Part shown: one piece after another, positions 41,734 through 43,281 of the stretch | Numbering within the stretch: the stretch's first letter is position 1 | How the letters are laid out: the number at the start of each line of letters is the position of its first letter | The notes under the pieces: model-generated | Told to the model about the DNA's origin: nothing | Database searches by the model: none | What the model saw: only the letters and a program-made list of their open reading frames with translations | Position numbers and translations under genes: made by a program | Assembly: GCA_013002995.1 (NCBI GenBank) | Contig: JABDLO010000127.1 | Span: 1-43,281 of the forward strand | Origin: Saprospiraceae bacterium | GTDB lineage: Bacteria; Bacteroidota; Bacteroidia; Chitinophagales; Saprospiraceae | Direction: 5' to 3' | DNA length: 43,281 nt

Positions 41734-43281
41734 ATGAAACGGTTAAGTTACAACATTGCAACGCTGATCTTCTTATTTATCGCTTTACAAATAGCTAGTC
41801 CCTCACTTTCACAGGATCCTTATGGAATCTCAGAAGAATCAAGATGGCCTTATGGTCCGATCTACTCTGTCGCTCAATACGGAGACATGGTGTATTATGG
41901 GAATGGCTCAGTATTAATGATATACAACATTTCGGATCCTAATAATCCGGTGAAGATGAAAGAAAAGGAATTGGAAACGGTTCCAATAGAGATTCTTGCA
42001 GAAAATGATCAACTATTTATTGCTCAGGAGCATTATGGGTTATATATCTATGACCTTTCTAATCCTGCTAACCCAGTGCTCCAGGGCAAACACCAAAATG
42101 ATGGCTTTTATCCAATTTTTACAAAGACCGATAATTTGGGTGCATTTTCTACTTCCGCAGGAATAGAATTGATCAATCTTAATGATCCAACAGCTCCTGT
42201 CAAGATAGGAAATATAGAAGTAGACAACCGTCCGAGGAGTCTTGCTTTTCATAAGAAATATTTATATGTCGGAATGTATGATCAATTGCTAATTTATGAT
42301 GTAAGTGATCCATCGGGACCAACTTTAGCACATTCAGAAGACTTCTTTTATGTACCTGAAATCTTGATTATTGGAGATGAAGCTTATATCGGCCAATCTG
42401 ATACCATGCGCCTCCTTGATATTTCCGATGATAGGAATCCTGTGGAATTAAATTTTATCACAGACAACTATTCATTCACTAATTTAGTATATAATGATGG
42501 CCTCTTATATACATCCGGTGCTGGAGGAAGGGTTCAAGTTTATCAGCGTAATGGTAATGATTTTCAATTATTAAGAAGCAAGTCCTTCGAAGGCTATATT
42601 GAAGATATGATTATAAAAGATGATATCCTTCTATGCGCCAGCCTCCATTATGGGCTTGAAATTATTGATGTATCAGATGTTAATAATATGAGCCTAATGC
42701 ATACCATATCGACATTTAGTTTTACAACTGATGTTAAGCCCCATAATGGTTATATCTATGCAGCACAAGGCAGAAGTGGGCTGGGCATCTATCAGAAACA
42801 AAACAATGGTACTATTGAACAGATATATACTCATGCCTATGAAAATACACGAGCACTGGAAATAAGAGATGATGTCCTTTTCCTTGCCGGATTTGGAGAT
42901 GGATTTATTGTTCTTAATATTAGCAATCCTGTTCAACCTATGGAGATCTCTAGAACAGATATAGGAGGAACTGCTTATGAATTGGACGTTAAAGATGATA
43001 TTCTTTACCTGGCCAATGGTAAAGAAGGGTTTTCGATATTTAATATTTCTAACCTTTCTAATCCGGTGTGGCTATCCACATTACCAATGGAGCATATTGC
43101 CGTCAATGTAAGATACCATGATGGTTTTGTTTATGTATCAGATTACAGGGATGGATTAAAGATTGTTGATGTTTCAGATCCAACCAGACCTCGATTAAAA
43201 TCTACATTTAAGACAGATCGCGATAATGAGATTTATGTAGGAAACGTATTTGATGTAGAGATTATGGGGCAGTATGCCTTC
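41734..43281 (+). CDS. Secreted LVIVD-repeat beta-propeller protein, partial (3' end outside window)
   Basis: Open from the ATG at 41734 to the right edge (516 codons visible). Signal peptide: MKRLSYNIATLIFLFIALQ, then IASPSLSQ. The body consists of repeated ~43-residue units ending in LxIxDISDPxxPV-like strings: MIYNISDPNNPVKM, YIYDLSNPANPVLQ, LIYDVSDPSGPTLA, IIDVSDVNNM, IVLNISNPVQPMEI, IFNISNLSNPVWL and IVDVSDPTRPRLK. This is the LVIVD repeat (PF08309), a propeller-type surface protein. The C-terminal part, where a type IX sorting tag might sit, is outside the window. Confidence 0.88.
   Translation, partial: MKRLSYNIATLIFLFIALQIASPSLSQDPYGISEESRWPYGPIYSVAQYGDMVYYGNGSVLMIYNISDPNNPVKMKEKELETVPIEILAENDQLFIAQEHYGLYIYDLSNPANPVLQGKHQNDGFYPIFTKTDNLGAFSTSAGIELINLNDPTAPVKIGNIEVDNRPRSLAFHKKYLYVGMYDQLLIYDVSDPSGPTLAHSEDFFYVPEILIIGDEAYIGQSDTMRLLDISDDRNPVELNFITDNYSFTNLVYNDGLLYTSGAGGRVQVYQRNGNDFQLLRSKSFEGYIEDMIIKDDILLCASLHYGLEIIDVSDVNNMSLMHTISTFSFTTDVKPHNGYIYAAQGRSGLGIYQKQNNGTIEQIYTHAYENTRALEIRDDVLFLAGFGDGFIVLNISNPVQPMEISRTDIGGTAYELDVKDDILYLANGKEGFSIFNISNLSNPVWLSTLPMEHIAVNVRYHDGFVYVSDYRDGLKIVDVSDPTRPRLKSTFKTDRDNEIYVGNVFDVEIMGQYAF

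Overview
The window looks like chromosomal DNA of a member of the Bacteroidota, most likely a free-living, AT-rich lineage (my guess is Saprospiria or a neighbour; this is inference). Supporting signs are a SusC/SusD pair, a PorT-type type IX secretion protein beside menG/ubiE, TlpA-like thioredoxins with Bacteroidota-type N-terminal domains, starts without Shine-Dalgarno sequences, and TAnnTTTG-type -7 boxes upstream of gyrA and several other genes. It is mainly a housekeeping and nutrient-uptake region, with a few accessory islands.

Layout. 1-1792: the start of a secreted FG-GAP/VCBS repeat protein (minus strand, cut by the window edge), then a ~700 bp gene-free stretch. 2492-7305: susC-susD with a strong terminator. 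7426-7882: tRNA-Arg(CCT) with a small GIY-YIG nuclease gene whose 3' end runs into the tRNA, followed by a second, broken copy of the tRNA 5' half split by two hairpin-forming inserts. 7953-10667: small secreted or redox proteins (rhodanese lipoprotein, beta-barrel protein, 4Fe-4S/CDGSH fusion) and a MarR regulator. 10765-13586: a B3/4-domain protein coupled to an EI24-like membrane protein, and a TlpA-like thioredoxin. 13660-17270: acyl-CoA carboxylase beta, single-domain asparaginase, pyrR and pyrB in one tight minus-strand operon, divergent from an aspartate-aminotransferase-like gene. 18683-21183: a SpoU methyltransferase, a coiled-coil protein, and an LEA-like amphipathic repeat protein.

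21299-24250 is the most distinctive regulatory locus: an ECF sigma factor overlaps by 4 bp a protein with a short cytoplasmic segment, one membrane helix, a ~150-residue linker and a C-terminal beta-barrel, followed by a lipoprotein. This matches the architecture of the dual membrane-spanning anti-sigma factors described in Bacteroides thetaiotaomicron, and suggests a signalling unit running from outer membrane to RNA polymerase. 24378-26453: OsmC-like protein, metZ-type sulfhydrylase and a MazG-like pyrophosphohydrolase. 26544-29466: a TRAP transporter whose binding-protein gene faces its two membrane-subunit genes. 29582-33446: a TPR protein and gyrA. 33734-35753: menG/ubiE, porT and an AcpH-like phosphodiesterase. 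35941-39179: a membrane-anchored TPR protein, ribH, a metallo-beta-lactamase-fold hydrolase, a 2H phosphoesterase and a DUF4199-like membrane protein. 39180-41596: a COG2403-type GTPase and an alpha/alpha-toroid (prenyltransferase/squalene-cyclase-like) protein. 41734-43281: a secreted LVIVD-repeat beta-propeller protein, cut by the window edge.

The two items most worth follow-up are the tRNA-Arg/GIY-YIG insertion scar and the sigma/two-membrane anti-sigma/lipoprotein operon. No CRISPR array, rRNA, prophage, transposase or plasmid-type origin was seen.
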